This document shows positions 34,570 through 43,693 of a DNA stretch of 64,000 nt, piece after piece. The DNA is from Salinicoccus sesuvii. GTDB taxonomy: Bacteria; Bacillota; Bacilli; Staphylococcales; Salinicoccaceae. The DNA is taken from positions 62,001 through 126,000 of the forward strand of contig NZ_JBHRWV010000009.1 in NCBI RefSeq assembly GCF_042648145.1. Reading direction: 5' to 3'. The stretch's first letter is position 1, and each line of letters starts with the position of its first letter. Position numbers and translations under genes: made by a program. The notes beneath the pieces are model-generated. The model was not told the origin of the DNA, did not search any database, and saw only the letters and a list, made by a program, of their open reading frames with translations.

Positions 34570-35904
34570 CTACTCAGTCATAAATATGAAGTACAATAAG
34601 AAAACAATAAAGAGCCCGTACATCATTGGATGAATTTCTTTCCTTCTGCCAGCCATAATCATCGTAATTGGATAGAACACAAAACCAATGGCGATACCCG
34701 TAGCGATACTGTAAGTCAGTGGCATCATAAACATTGTTAGGAAAGCGGGCACCGCAACTTCAAACTGGTCCCACCTCACCTTCGCCAGATTCGATACCAT
34801 AAGAGTTCCGACGATAATCAGAGCAGGTGCTGTCACCTCCGAAGTAAAAGTAACAATGAGAGGCGATAGGAATATGGCTAGGAGGAACAACACACCTGTT
34901 ACGACGCTTGCAAACCCTGTTCTCGCCCCTGCCGCAACACCCGCAGTGGATTCCACATAGGATGTCGTGGTTGATGTTCCAAAGATTGACCCAGCAATTG
35001 TAGCGATGGAATCTGACAGCAAGGCACGACCGCCTCTTGGCAACTTATTATCTTTGATCATATTGGCTTGGCTGGCTACACCGACAAGTGTACCTGCAGT
35101 ATCGAAGAAATCAACGAATAAAAAGGTGAGTACAACAATCAGGAATTGTATATTAAATATTTCAGCCGGGTTCGAAAATGCTTCGAAAGCAGCACCAAAG
35201 GTCGGTTCCATACTAGGTACTGATCCAACAAAACCTTCAGGTAGTGGCACAAGACCGAATGCAAGGCCAAGAATTGCTGTGATAATCATACCGAAGAATA
35301 TTGCACCTGGCAGTTTCCTCGCCATCAGTATAGCTGTAATGATTAGACCCGCAACCGAAAGTAGGACCGTTGGATCATGCAGAACCCCGAGTCCGACTAA
35401 GGTGGATTCGTCTGTCACTATTATGCCCGCACCTTGCAGCCCGACGAAGGTAATGAAGAAACCGATACCCGCGCTGACGGCCATTTTCATCTCCATTGGT
35501 ATGGAGTTAATGATATACTCTCGCACGCCGCTGATCGTTAACAGCGCGAAGATCACACCGGAAAACAGCACACCTGTCAATGCAGTCTGCCAAGGTATAC
35601 CCATGGTCAGTATGACAGTGAAAGCGAAAAATGCATTCAGACCCATTCCTGGGGCCAATGCGATCGGGTATTTTGCGTATAGTCCCATCACGAGACAACC
35701 GATGAATGCAGCTAATGCTGTAGCGACAAATACTGAGCCCATGTCCATGCGCATGGAATCCGGTATGCCCTCAACGCCCTGAAGGGATAAGATGGACGGG
35801 TTGACAGCGAGTATGTATGCCATGGATAGGAAAGTGGTCAACCCTCCGAGTATTTCGCGTCGATAGTTCGTACCATTTCCTTCGAAGTCAAAAAACTTTT
35901 TCAT
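34570..35904 (-). CDS. NCS2-family nucleobase permease (guanine/hypoxanthine type)
   Basis: 444 residues, about 12-14 hydrophobic segments. N-terminal RREILGGLTTFLSMAYILAV and PGMGLNAFFAF are typical of the AzgA/PbuG/PbuO branch, which imports purine bases by proton symport. It follows the YczE gene by 34 bp. No purine riboswitch is visible upstream of either gene. The exact base is unknown. Confidence 0.87.
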   Translation of the reverse strand: MKKFFDFEGNGTNYRREILGGLTTFLSMAYILAVNPSILSLQGVEGIPDSMRMDMGSVFVATALAAFIGCLVMGLYAKYPIALAPGMGLNAFFAFTVILTMGIPWQTALTGVLFSGVIFALLTISGVREYIINSIPMEMKMAVSAGIGFFITFVGLQGAGIIVTDESTLVGLGVLHDPTVLLSVAGLIITAILMARKLPGAIFFGMIITAILGLAFGLVPLPEGFVGSVPSMEPTFGAAFEAFSNPAEIFNIQFLIVVLTFLFVDFFDTAGTLVGVASQANMIKDNKLPRGGRALLSDSIATIAGSIFGTSTTTSYVESTAGVAAGARTGFASVVTGVLFLLAIFLSPLIVTFTSEVTAPALIIVGTLMVSNLAKVRWDQFEVAVPAFLTMFMMPLTYSIATGIAIGFVFYPITMIMAGRRKEIHPMMYGLFIVFLLYFIFMTE

Positions 35905-35938
35905 AACCTACTCCATTCTTTGATTAATTTGTTTACAA

Positions 35939-36577
35939 CTATATTATCTTGATAATCTCTTTGTCTTCCCCACCTAAGAATCTGACGAGTAGACGACGTG
36001 TAAGAGGGAGCCATGCTTCGATAAGCTTACCTAGCGATAAAATAATAATGAGGGTACCGATAAATACTGGCCCACCAAGTAGAAAGCCTGCTACAGCGGC
36101 ACCAAACTCCATAATATTCCTTGCCATCGATATTTTCAATCCGAATTTTTCGACCAATAACAACATAAGAGTGTCGCGCGGGCCTGCACCCAGATTCGGT
36201 GTGATATAGAAAGCAACGCCAAAAGCCATGACAATGAGACCAATCGTGAAAATTACGATGTGCTGAATCCATCCACTAAATTCAGGAAGCAGCCAGTTAA
36301 ATACGTCAATAAATAACCCCACAGCCACCATATTGATATAGACACCAATTTTAGGAAGGCGCCGGGTTACTATGGCAGTGAACAGCACGATGGAAGCACC
36401 AGCGATGATTGCCCAGCTCCCAATCGTCAGACCGAAAGTTTGCCACAAGCCGTAATGTAAGACATCCCACGAGCCGAGTCCGAGAAGTCGACCTTTTATA
36501 GTCATCGATATGCCGAATGCAAGAATGACGAGCCCCACTATATAGAAGAGCCAACGTTTTGCTGTATTGCTGAACAT
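35939..36577 (-). CDS. YczE/YyaS/YitT family membrane protein
   Basis: 212 residues, five to six hydrophobic segments. FGISMTIKGRLLGLGSWDVL and YITPNLGAGPRDTLMLLL match the YczE family, of unknown transport or structural role. Likely cotranscribed with the permease gene that follows. Confidence 0.8.
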   Translation of the reverse strand: MFSNTAKRWLFYIVGLVILAFGISMTIKGRLLGLGSWDVLHYGLWQTFGLTIGSWAIIAGASIVLFTAIVTRRLPKIGVYINMVAVGLFIDVFNWLLPEFSGWIQHIVIFTIGLIVMAFGVAFYITPNLGAGPRDTLMLLLVEKFGLKISMARNIMEFGAAVAGFLLGGPVFIGTLIIILSLGKLIEAWLPLTRRLLVRFLGGEDKEIIKII

Positions 36578-36723
36578 GTAGACCTCCCCGACTTTATTAA
36601 TCTAGACCAGTTTACGCCCATGTGATGAAAAACGCAATATCATTCACTGCCACCTTAATTAGGTTTAATACAACTTTATAGCGGGAATTTTATAAAAAAC
36701 TAAATAAATAGGGGGGAGAAGGT

Positions 36724-37371
36724 ATGACTAATAGATATAAACTTGCAAGCGTGCTTTTATCTGCATCTCTCGTTATGGCAGCATGTGGAGATAACGAAGA
36801 TATCAGCGAAGACACGAATGACGAGATTAGTGAAGATAGCAGTGCGGAAGAAACAGAAGTGGACGAAATCGTCGAAGAGGGCGAAGGTGATACTTCGATG
36901 GAGACGGTTGAAGACAGTTCAAACGACGAACCTAGCATGGATTCAGATAGTATTGCTGCAGTAGAAGATATCCCTAATGAGGCTTCAGAAGCAATAGACG
37001 CCGCTTCAGGAGACTTCGATGGAGAGCTCAAAGAACTTGAATTCGAAAATGAAGATGGACAGTGGGTTTATAAAGTGGATATGGAAAATGAGTCTGAAGA
37101 GTACGAAGCGACACTCTCTGCTGAGGATCTCTCCATTATTGAGGCCGAGACAGATGGAAACGATGGATATGACATGGAGGAGCACCTCGACTACAATAAC
37201 CTAATAGCTGCTGAGGAAGCAATACAGACGGCGATGGATGAAAACGGTGGTGAACTGGAAAGCTGGACGCTCTCCACCGATGACGGACAGCCTGAATATG
37301 AAATTGAACTTACTGATGGTGATGTGACTATAGATGCCCAAAATGGCGAAATATTGGAAACGGACGATTGA
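36724..37371 (+). CDS. PepSY domain lipoprotein
   Basis: 215 residues. Signal peptide with lipobox VMAAC (Cys near residue 21), then a low-complexity acidic linker rich in Glu, Asp and Ser (about 22-90). Two PepSY-like repeats follow (about 98-145 and 157-214), the second ending GDVTIDAQNGEILE. PepSY domains often inhibit or shield extracytoplasmic proteins. GGGGGGAGAAGG precedes the ATG. Shares a terminator with the convergent kinase gene. Confidence 0.85.
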   Translation: MTNRYKLASVLLSASLVMAACGDNEDISEDTNDEISEDSSAEETEVDEIVEEGEGDTSMETVEDSSNDEPSMDSDSIAAVEDIPNEASEAIDAASGDFDGELKELEFENEDGQWVYKVDMENESEEYEATLSAEDLSIIEAETDGNDGYDMEEHLDYNNLIAAEEAIQTAMDENGGELESWTLSTDDGQPEYEIELTDGDVTIDAQNGEILETDD

Positions 37372-37374
37372 ATT

Positions 37375-37406
37375 AAAAAGGGCCACCATTGATGGTTGCC
37401 CTTTTT
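37375..37406. terminator. Bidirectional terminator
   Basis: A 15-bp stem with one mismatch (37375..37389 with 37392..37406); A5 and T5 form its base, so it works on both strands. Between the convergent PepSY lipoprotein and kinase genes. Confidence 0.85.
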
Positions 37407-38082
37407 AATTTGCTGTGATCTTCATAAACCGGGAAAGTTTTTCGATATCCAAATCATCTTTGATGCGATATCCCTCATAAAAATGCTCTAAGTATTTATT
37501 TCCAAGGTGCCTTTCAATATCACGTGTCATAACAGCAAGATCGAAGTAACGATCTCTAACACCGATGCCTGATACGTCAACACTACCCGTAATATAGTTC
37601 TCGTTTACGATTATGTTGGAAAGGCTGAAATCGCCGTGACTGAATACCAGGTCCGTATGAAGGCCCTCTTCCGAATATACAAATGGACACCCATCGATAC
37701 TCTGCTTATGGAAGAAACTCAAATATCTTCCGATCTGCTTGAGGGTCGAAATAATCGTTTCAGACGACTCGCTATGGAAAAATGTCTCTGCATCTCTGCC
37801 CGGTAGGGCAAGATAAAATAGACACGCTTGATCTTCTTCATATAGAGTCACTGGTTTTGGTACACCGTTTACTCCATTCAGCTCCATCCACAACAAACGC
37901 TTGTATTCTTTGCGGGTCCTACTAGCATCCTCTGGATATGACTTGGCTATCAGAGACTCTTTGGGCTGATATATATTCGGTGCGTCCTCCCCTCCGTACT
38001 CGAGCATGTAGGTTTGCGCCTCAGAACCACTCTTGAGTGGTATCCAATCATAGTATTCTTCATATATCTCAAAAGTGTGCAT
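37405..38082 (-). CDS. Aminoglycoside phosphotransferase-like kinase
   Basis: 225 residues from the ATG at 38082 (GGAGGG 7 nt upstream; an earlier ATG at 38097 has none). Protein-kinase-like fold: LIAKSY holds the ATP-site Lys, FSHGDFSLSNIIV is the catalytic loop (HGD...N), and SVDVSGIGVRDRYFDLA takes the place of the metal-binding D-x-G/W segment. It is shorter than APH(3') enzymes (about 264). The substrate is unknown, and drug resistance should not be assumed. Confidence 0.75.
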   Translation of the reverse strand: MHTFEIYEEYYDWIPLKSGSEAQTYMLEYGGEDAPNIYQPKESLIAKSYPEDASRTRKEYKRLLWMELNGVNGVPKPVTLYEEDQACLFYLALPGRDAETFFHSESSETIISTLKQIGRYLSFFHKQSIDGCPFVYSEEGLHTDLVFSHGDFSLSNIIVNENYITGSVDVSGIGVRDRYFDLAVMTRDIERHLGNKYLEHFYEGYRIKDDLDIEKLSRFMKITAN

Positions 38083-38201
38083 CCAAAGTCCCTCCATTCC
38101 CTATCATTCTACTTTAATTATCGTTAGAATGACATCAGTGTTTCCCCTAATATCAATTGCATTATGATATGATACAACTATAATTCAAGGTGGTGAAAGT
38201 A

Positions 38202-38372
38202 ATGGATTTGAACTATAGACTCATGGAACTTAAGAATGAGTATATAAGGATTCAGGGCGACCTCGAAAAGCTAGAGTCCACCGGCAATAGTACATCTAAA
38301 ATGGAAGAACGTCTTGTTCAGCTAGAAACGGAGATTTCCCAAACAAAAAAGGAAATCAGAAATAATCAGTAG
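38202..38372 (+). CDS. Small coiled-coil protein, SE1832 family
   Basis: 56 residues from the ATG at 38202 (AAGGTGG 8 nt upstream). Almost wholly heptad-patterned (LMELKNEYIRIQGDLEKLES). Resembles the staphylococcal SE1832 family of unknown function. It lies 11 bp before the exporter gene and is probably cotranscribed. Confidence 0.7.
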   Translation: MDLNYRLMELKNEYIRIQGDLEKLESTGNSTSKMEERLVQLETEISQTKKEIRNNQ

Positions 38373-38383
38373 GAAGTGCAACC

Positions 38384-39535
38384 ATGAAAAAAATGATCCT
38401 TTTCATTATGATCATACAATTTCTCATATATTTCGGCTTCAGTATGATAATACCGGTCATTCCGGAACTGGTAAAAGAGCTTGGTGTATCTACTCTGCAC
38501 ATGGGCTGGCTGCTTGCTGTCTACTCCATTGCCAGTTTCCTCTCTGCCCCCTTCTTCGGGAAACTCAGTGACCGTCATGGGCGCCGGGTGATTCTGTTAT
38601 ATGGACTATTAGCTTTCAGTTTCAGTTTCCTATTGTTCGGCATGTTCATCGACGTGCTTTGGGTTCTTTATCTGAGTCGGCTAATCGGGGGTGCCGCTTC
38701 TGGTGCACTTTATACAGCAACCACCAGCATGGTGGCCGACCTAACGACCCGTGAAGACCGCACACGATTTATGGGTCTGATTGGTATGTCAATCGGCCTC
38801 GGGTTCATCTTTGGTCCAGGCGTCGGTGGTCTGCTCGCCCAGATCAGTCTGAGTTTTGCATACTACATGACGACTCTCGTCATCGTCGGTGCATTGATAT
38901 TCAGCATGCTAAAAGTCAAAGAAACCTATCGCCCAGGCAATAGGACAGCCAAGAAGATCACTATGCCGAGAGAGTATTTCTTGAAACCAGTCGGTATTCT
39001 TCTCATCTGTACTTTCTTTATCATGTTCACGATGAGTGGCATGGAGAGTACATTTCAGCTGCTTGGCATCGACCGGATCAATATCACACCCGCACAAATG
39101 GGCGCTTTGTTTGTAGTGGGAGGCATATTTAACGCTGCAGTACAGGGTGGGTTCATCGGTCGGCTCAAAGATGGGCAGGAGTATCCCGTAATGATCACTG
39201 GACAGGTTCTGACGCTGGTCGCCTTTATCCTACTGCCGTTCATGTCGAGTCTCCTGTACGCAGGTGTGTGCATCGTTCTTTTGATGACTGGGAACGCACT
39301 CGTCAAAACACTGCTTACTTCCCAGATCACAAAAGAGGCGCACAACGACGAGATGGGACGAATGACGGCCACTACATATTCTCTAGATAGCTTGGGTAGA
39401 ATATTTGGCCCTATCGTCTTCAATATCCTATTTGTCGCTACTTCAGGACTGCCCTTCCTGTTCGGAGCAGTTGCAACGCTGCTATCCACCTACTTCATTT
39501 TCCAATACTTCAGGAAGAGGAGGAATTTCGCTTGA
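38384..39535 (+). CDS. MFS multidrug efflux transporter, NorA-like
   Basis: 383 residues, 12 predicted membrane helices. Motif A GKLSDRHGRRVILLYG after TM2, and TTREDRTRFMGLIGMSIGLG with the drug-antiporter motif C region GFIFGPGVGG in TM5. The start YFGFSMIIPVIPELVKELG resembles NorA/Bmr. Expected to expel hydrophobic cations or quinolone-like drugs, by family. The stop region overlaps the next frame by 4 bp. Confidence 0.85.
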   Translation: MKKMILFIMIIQFLIYFGFSMIIPVIPELVKELGVSTLHMGWLLAVYSIASFLSAPFFGKLSDRHGRRVILLYGLLAFSFSFLLFGMFIDVLWVLYLSRLIGGAASGALYTATTSMVADLTTREDRTRFMGLIGMSIGLGFIFGPGVGGLLAQISLSFAYYMTTLVIVGALIFSMLKVKETYRPGNRTAKKITMPREYFLKPVGILLICTFFIMFTMSGMESTFQLLGIDRINITPAQMGALFVVGGIFNAAVQGGFIGRLKDGQEYPVMITGQVLTLVAFILLPFMSSLLYAGVCIVLLMTGNALVKTLLTSQITKEAHNDEMGRMTATTYSLDSLGRIFGPIVFNILFVATSGLPFLFGAVATLLSTYFIFQYFRKRRNFA

Positions 39536-39846
39536 TTCTGATTATACTCATGATGCTTTTGTATCTGGTCATTAGTGCAGCAACCATACTTTATGTAAGA
39601 AGCCGACTGATGGATGTACTCAGACTCGTCGCCGGCATCGCTTTTATGCTAATAACGACCATCACTGCCATCAGCATCCCAAATCCCGACGGCACTCTCA
39701 TTTTTTCACTTGCTGCCTGTCTACTAATATCAGTCGAAATCACTGGCTTCAAGGAAGCCAAGGGAGATCATGCACGTCTATTCATGATACATGCCTTTAC
39801 ACTCATGATTTCCGCTGTCCTAATCATCATGCTACTGACGCAGTAA
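39532..39846 (+). CDS. Small hydrophobic membrane protein
   Basis: 104 residues with a TTG start preceded by AGGAGG (inside the exporter's end). Three or four membrane segments. Unknown family. Coupled by overlap with the exporter gene, so it may belong to the same operon. Confidence 0.6.
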   Translation: MILIILMMLLYLVISAATILYVRSRLMDVLRLVAGIAFMLITTITAISIPNPDGTLIFSLAACLLISVEITGFKEAKGDHARLFMIHAFTLMISAVLIIMLLTQ

Positions 39847-39861
39847 GAAAGAGGTGGAAGT

Positions 39862-40137
39862 TTGAGACGCGTTATATTGATTCTACTTATCCTCACACAG
39901 GCCATGTTTTTCATAAACTACATCATCAATGACGGTGTCATATTCTTTAATATATACGTCTGGGCATCACTCAGTCTCATATCACTCATCGCCGGATGGA
40001 GAGCCACGATCTCTGAACCAAACCTTTATGAGAACGGACGTATTCACCTTACACTGTCTATAACGCTACTACTCATGTCACTCATGTCCCTGATATTCAT
40101 ACTGCTCATCGTTATTACCCGTCCATATTTTCTATGA
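39862..40137 (+). CDS. Small hydrophobic membrane protein
   Basis: 91 residues, TTG start with GAGGTGG upstream. Three membrane segments (about 4-22, 30-48, 64-88). Similar build to its upstream neighbour but not clearly homologous. Unknown function; last gene before a strong terminator. Confidence 0.6.
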   Translation: MRRVILILLILTQAMFFINYIINDGVIFFNIYVWASLSLISLIAGWRATISEPNLYENGRIHLTLSITLLLMSLMSLIFILLIVITRPYFL

Positions 40138-40138
40138 C

Positions 40139-40180
40139 CGATAAGAAGCCTGCCTCCTTTTGGAAGCAGGCTTCTTATCG
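40139..40180. terminator. Bidirectional terminator
   Basis: A perfect 15-bp stem (40139..40153 with 40166..40180), extendable after a mismatch. It separates the convergent membrane-protein and fmhB genes and overlaps neither stop codon. Confidence 0.85.
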
Positions 40181-40182
40181 AA

Positions 40183-41448
40183 TTATTTTCGATCTTTTAA
40201 TGCTTTTAGTGTTTGATTGAGCTTCACTTTACCTTTTTGGAACAGTGGCACTCCCTTCTCTGCCAACGCATATAAAGGACGATGGAGGACATAGTCAAAT
40301 TCCCCAACTTTTTCACTCACTTCTGTTCCCCAAATTTTCTTGAATTGCCATAATCCGAAATGGGCAGAGTCTTTCGGTGGCGCGACACTGACACCACCAA
40401 AATCGTATGTCTTTGCGCCGTTATCACGGGCGTACTTCATCATTTCATACTGCATATGGTGGTTTGGGAGGTAGTCTCTATAAAGGTCTGATGATGCACC
40501 GTATAGATAGTAGGCCTTATGTCCAGACTGCGCAAGTAGCGCACCCGAGAGTACAATGCCATCTGGATGATCCTGCTGTAGCTGCTCAATCTCCTGCTGT
40601 TGTTCTCTCAACTTATCTCTTCGATTATTCAGATCTTTGAGTTGATTTTCCTTCTTGATGCCATCCTTTTTCTTCTCGGCCTTCAAGAACTCCTTCTCAA
40701 CTTTGGAAACATCTTCTTCGAGCGAGGCCGAAACCTGTTCAGGTACGAGTCTGACAAGGAAGAGCTCCATATGTCCATTGGCGTGGAGATTATTGTACAA
40801 AGATTCAAAGTAGGTGATATCCCGTGTAAGGAAACCGTCACGCTGGCCGGTCTCCTTCATAAGACTTACAAATATCGGTAAGTCACCCCCGGTAGCCTTG
40901 TAGACTTCCGTACCACGACGAATGGCACTACGGACTCTCGTTCGATTGTTCCGCTCGTAGCTCTTGAGCAACTCCTCATCATTCTTGTCAATTGTAGCCA
41001 CCATTGTCTGGCGGGGCTGAATATTGTCTTTGCTCATTCCATCTTTCAGACCCCGATGTCTAAAGCCAATCGACTCAAGATACTCAATGGTCTGTCGGTG
41101 CGCGTCAAGCGGCAGATCCGGATCTATTTTGAGAGCATAAGCCTTCTCGTCTTTCGCAATCTTCAGCGCTTCTGTCAGCATAAAATTGACTAGCTCCCTG
41201 TTCTGATAGTCGCATACAAACCCCCTCGATATGTAGCACAGCGTTTGTTTCAATTTCGGAAGTCGCTTAAAGAGCAGAAGTGCGACACCTTGCACTCCTT
41301 CATCATTGCCGACTGCAAGGCGTCTTGCATACCATCCAGTGAGACGCTTCGAATCCGCCCAGTCAGTCAATTGCAACAGATCTCCATGTGGGTGGGCTTC
41401 TACAAATTTATTATGTTCATCTTCTGTCAGGTTCAATAATTTAAGCAT
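40183..41448 (-). CDS. femX: Lipid II:glycine glycyltransferase FmhB (FemX)
   Basis: 421 residues from the ATG at 41448 (GGAGAT 6 nt upstream). Strong match to FmhB: HPHGDLLQLTDWADSKRLTG near the start, YISRGFVCDY, IQPRQTMVATIDKNDEELL, a coiled-coil antenna (about 235-290), and LYGASSDLYRDYLPNHHMQY. FmhB adds the first Gly to the Lys side chain of lipid II, starting the interpeptide bridge, and is essential in staphylococci. Supports the family assignment of the organism. Confidence 0.92.
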   Translation of the reverse strand: MLKLLNLTEDEHNKFVEAHPHGDLLQLTDWADSKRLTGWYARRLAVGNDEGVQGVALLLFKRLPKLKQTLCYISRGFVCDYQNRELVNFMLTEALKIAKDEKAYALKIDPDLPLDAHRQTIEYLESIGFRHRGLKDGMSKDNIQPRQTMVATIDKNDEELLKSYERNNRTRVRSAIRRGTEVYKATGGDLPIFVSLMKETGQRDGFLTRDITYFESLYNNLHANGHMELFLVRLVPEQVSASLEEDVSKVEKEFLKAEKKKDGIKKENQLKDLNNRRDKLREQQQEIEQLQQDHPDGIVLSGALLAQSGHKAYYLYGASSDLYRDYLPNHHMQYEMMKYARDNGAKTYDFGGVSVAPPKDSAHFGLWQFKKIWGTEVSEKVGEFDYVLHRPLYALAEKGVPLFQKGKVKLNQTLKALKDRK

Positions 41449-41505
41449 ATTGATCTCCATTCAAATAAAATCTGATATAATTATTTCATGAAAGGTGGTC
41501 CTATC

Positions 41506-41751
41506 ATGAGACAAGGTATTTTAATACTTCTTCTGCTCATTAATATCATCAGCATCGTACAACTTGGACAATATGCCAACGGTGACCTCATTGGTCTGAT
41601 GAGTGTCAGAATTATTCTAAGCGTCATCACCATCATGCTGAGCATCGCATATATACTCGTCAGAGCTTCAAAGTCCATTGTCATCCTTAGTATTGTTACG
41701 GTACTTTCAGCCCTGATCCATCTTGCTTCAATCGTCTATATAAACTTGTAG
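41506..41751 (+). CDS. Small membrane protein
   Basis: 81 residues from the ATG at 41506 (AAAGGTGG 7 nt upstream). Three hydrophobic segments. Unknown function. Its 3' end overlaps the convergent VOC gene by 16 bp. Confidence 0.6.
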   Translation: MRQGILILLLLINIISIVQLGQYANGDLIGLMSVRIILSVITIMLSIAYILVRASKSIVILSIVTVLSALIHLASIVYINL

Positions 41752-42422
41752 GCTGCACCTTTGTATACAACCGGCTCTCCATCCATCCCCACTTCCAGAG
41801 TGATGGATGGTTTTTTACTTTCCGAGAGCGTAATGGTGGTGTGGGCATCGACTTCTCCCTGCCATATACCGATGACATCGAAAAAAGCTTCCCATGATGC
41901 CTTGTCCAGGACTTCATGATGAATATTCATTTTGGGGCTCAAAAGGTTGCCGCGCAACTGTCTGATTCTCTCCAGTCGTTGATCCTTCGATTCTTCCCAC
42001 TGAATGAAGAAAGGGAAGATTTCTGTCTCATCTTCGATATACAGTAGTTTCCAGCGGATGGTTTCCGCACCTGTCGTCCGTTCCATATCCACTGGACCGA
42101 TAGGCGTGAAGCCCTGAGCCCGGTAACGATCCGCCAATTGATGAATTTCATCTGTACTGAGCGCATATCGTATAAATCCTTCTTCGTAGTTCATGTCGTC
42201 GATCGTTCTGGCAAACGAGTCTTCTGCCATCTCCAGATGACGATTAAAAAGCGTCTGGTCGTAGATTGTTAGATACTCAACGTACCTTTGGTCGAAGTAT
42301 GAAAGTCGGTTCTCCGTACCGAGCCATCCATGCCTGCCTCCTGAGTGGACGGGTAGGGGCCCATCAGTCTCAACTTTAGTAAGGTCTTTTACATAATGAA
42401 TAATATGATCGAATTCCGTCAC
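41736..42422 (-). CDS. VOC family (glyoxalase-like) protein
   Basis: 228 residues from a GTG at 42422 with AGAGGTGA upstream. FDHIIHYVKDLTK with the metal-site His, then GGRHGWLGTENRLSYF, matches the Glyoxalase_3-type VOC proteins (often annotated as 'glyoxalase-like domain'). The reaction is unknown. Confidence 0.8.
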   Translation of the reverse strand: MTEFDHIIHYVKDLTKVETDGPLPVHSGGRHGWLGTENRLSYFDQRYVEYLTIYDQTLFNRHLEMAEDSFARTIDDMNYEEGFIRYALSTDEIHQLADRYRAQGFTPIGPVDMERTTGAETIRWKLLYIEDETEIFPFFIQWEESKDQRLERIRQLRGNLLSPKMNIHHEVLDKASWEAFFDVIGIWQGEVDAHTTITLSESKKPSITLEVGMDGEPVVYKGAAYKFI

Positions 42423-42483
42423 GTCGCTCACCTCTTTTTCACTATATCATAATACCATGCATCAATCCCGAAAACCAAAAAAT

Positions 42484-42510
42484 GCAGCCTGCCCTCTGCG
42501 GGCAGGCTGC
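42484..42510 (-). terminator. Terminator of the sugar operon
   Basis: An 11-bp perfect stem (GCAGCCTGCCC at 42484..42494 with 42500..42510), 5-nt loop, then ATTTTTTGG on the minus strand. Follows the ABC ATPase gene. Confidence 0.85.
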
Positions 42511-42515
42511 TCTTT

Positions 42516-43679
42516 CTATGCTTTGATGATGTCTGGTGCGTCCTGCTCAAGACTTTCTTTTTCACGTATGCGCTCTTCTCTCGTGACAATCCGTTTTTCG
42601 GTTTCACTATCAAAGAAATGCCCTTTGTTCATATCAAAGGCAAACTTTATCACATCACCTGGCTCCAGTTCATTTCGTGCATCTACACGGGAAATGAATT
42701 CTTGGCCTTCAAGCTCGGAATAAAGCATGATTTCAGAACCAAGTAGTTCACTCACCTTCACTTCTGCGTTGAAAGCCGAAGCAAGCTCCGATTCTACAAA
42801 AACAGCTTCCTCACGAATGTCTTCAGGTCGTATGCCAAATTTAATCGGATGGTTGTCATAGCCTTGATCAACTAGCATACGTCGTTTGGCCTCAGGAATT
42901 TTTATTGTTGTATTGCCGATGATCAATTCCCCATTCTTGATTTCCCCATCAAAGACATTCATAGCAGGGGAACCGATGAACTGGGCAACGAAGACATTTT
43001 CAGGGAAATCATAAACTTCCTTAGGCGTACCAACCTGCATAATGTCCCCTTTGTCAAGGATGACAATGCGTGTCGCCATGGTCAGGGCCTCCGTCTGGTC
43101 GTGTGTAACATAGACTGTCGTCGTTTTCAGGCGCTTGTGCAACTTCGTGATCTCAGCGCGCATCTGCACCCTCAGTTTGGCATCAAGGTTGGAGAGTGGT
43201 TCGTCCATCAGAAATACTCCCGCATCCCTGACAATTGCACGACCAAGAGCCACACGCTGTCGCTGTCCACCGGATAGTGCTTTCGGCTTGCGGTTCAAGA
43301 AGTCTGTCAGACCAAGTATTTCTGCTGCCTGCTCTACGCGTTCCTTTATTTCTGCTTTAGGTGTCTTGCGTAACTTCAGACCAAATGCCATGTTATCGTA
43401 AACGCTCATATGCGGATAGAGTGCGTAGTTTTGAAATACCATAGCGATATCTCTATTCTTTGGTTCTACATCGTTCATTTTCTTATCATCGATGTAAAAG
43501 GCACCATCAGTAATCTCCTCAAGTCCCGCAATCATTCGCAGTGTGGTAGATTTACCGCACCCTGAAGGCCCGACGAGCACAATGAATTCTCCATCATTGA
43601 TTTCGAGGTTGAAATCGTGCACGACTGTTGGCCCGTTATCATATTTCTTTTTTATATGTTCAAGTTTTAGTTCTGCCAT
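42516..43679 (-). CDS. Sugar ABC transporter ATP-binding protein (MsmX/UgpC type)
   Basis: 387 residues from the ATG at 43679 (the frame to 43706 lies in the preceding gene). Walker A GPSGCGKST, signature LSGGQRQRVALGRAIVRD, Walker B VFLMDEPLSNLD, and a C-terminal TOBE/MalK regulatory domain (about 240-387). Energizes the importer encoded by the same operon; such MsmX-like ATPases often serve several sugar importers. Confidence 0.9.
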   Translation of the reverse strand: MAELKLEHIKKKYDNGPTVVHDFNLEINDGEFIVLVGPSGCGKSTTLRMIAGLEEITDGAFYIDDKKMNDVEPKNRDIAMVFQNYALYPHMSVYDNMAFGLKLRKTPKAEIKERVEQAAEILGLTDFLNRKPKALSGGQRQRVALGRAIVRDAGVFLMDEPLSNLDAKLRVQMRAEITKLHKRLKTTTVYVTHDQTEALTMATRIVILDKGDIMQVGTPKEVYDFPENVFVAQFIGSPAMNVFDGEIKNGELIIGNTTIKIPEAKRRMLVDQGYDNHPIKFGIRPEDIREEAVFVESELASAFNAEVKVSELLGSEIMLYSELEGQEFISRVDARNELEPGDVIKFAFDMNKGHFFDSETEKRIVTREERIREKESLEQDAPDIIKA

Positions 43680-43693
43680 CCCCAACCACTCCT

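Noticed and set aside
34967..35782. Plus-strand open frame of 271 aa opposite the NCS2 permease
   Set aside because: Antisense to a clear membrane transporter; composition reflects the complement of hydrophobic codons.
36578..36723. Possible purine riboswitch upstream of yczE and the nucleobase permease
   Set aside because: The conserved loop sequences of the purine aptamer are not present on the minus strand.
37405..38082. Aminoglycoside resistance gene
   Set aside because: Only the general kinase fold is visible; it is short and not close to known APH enzymes, so a resistance call is not supported.
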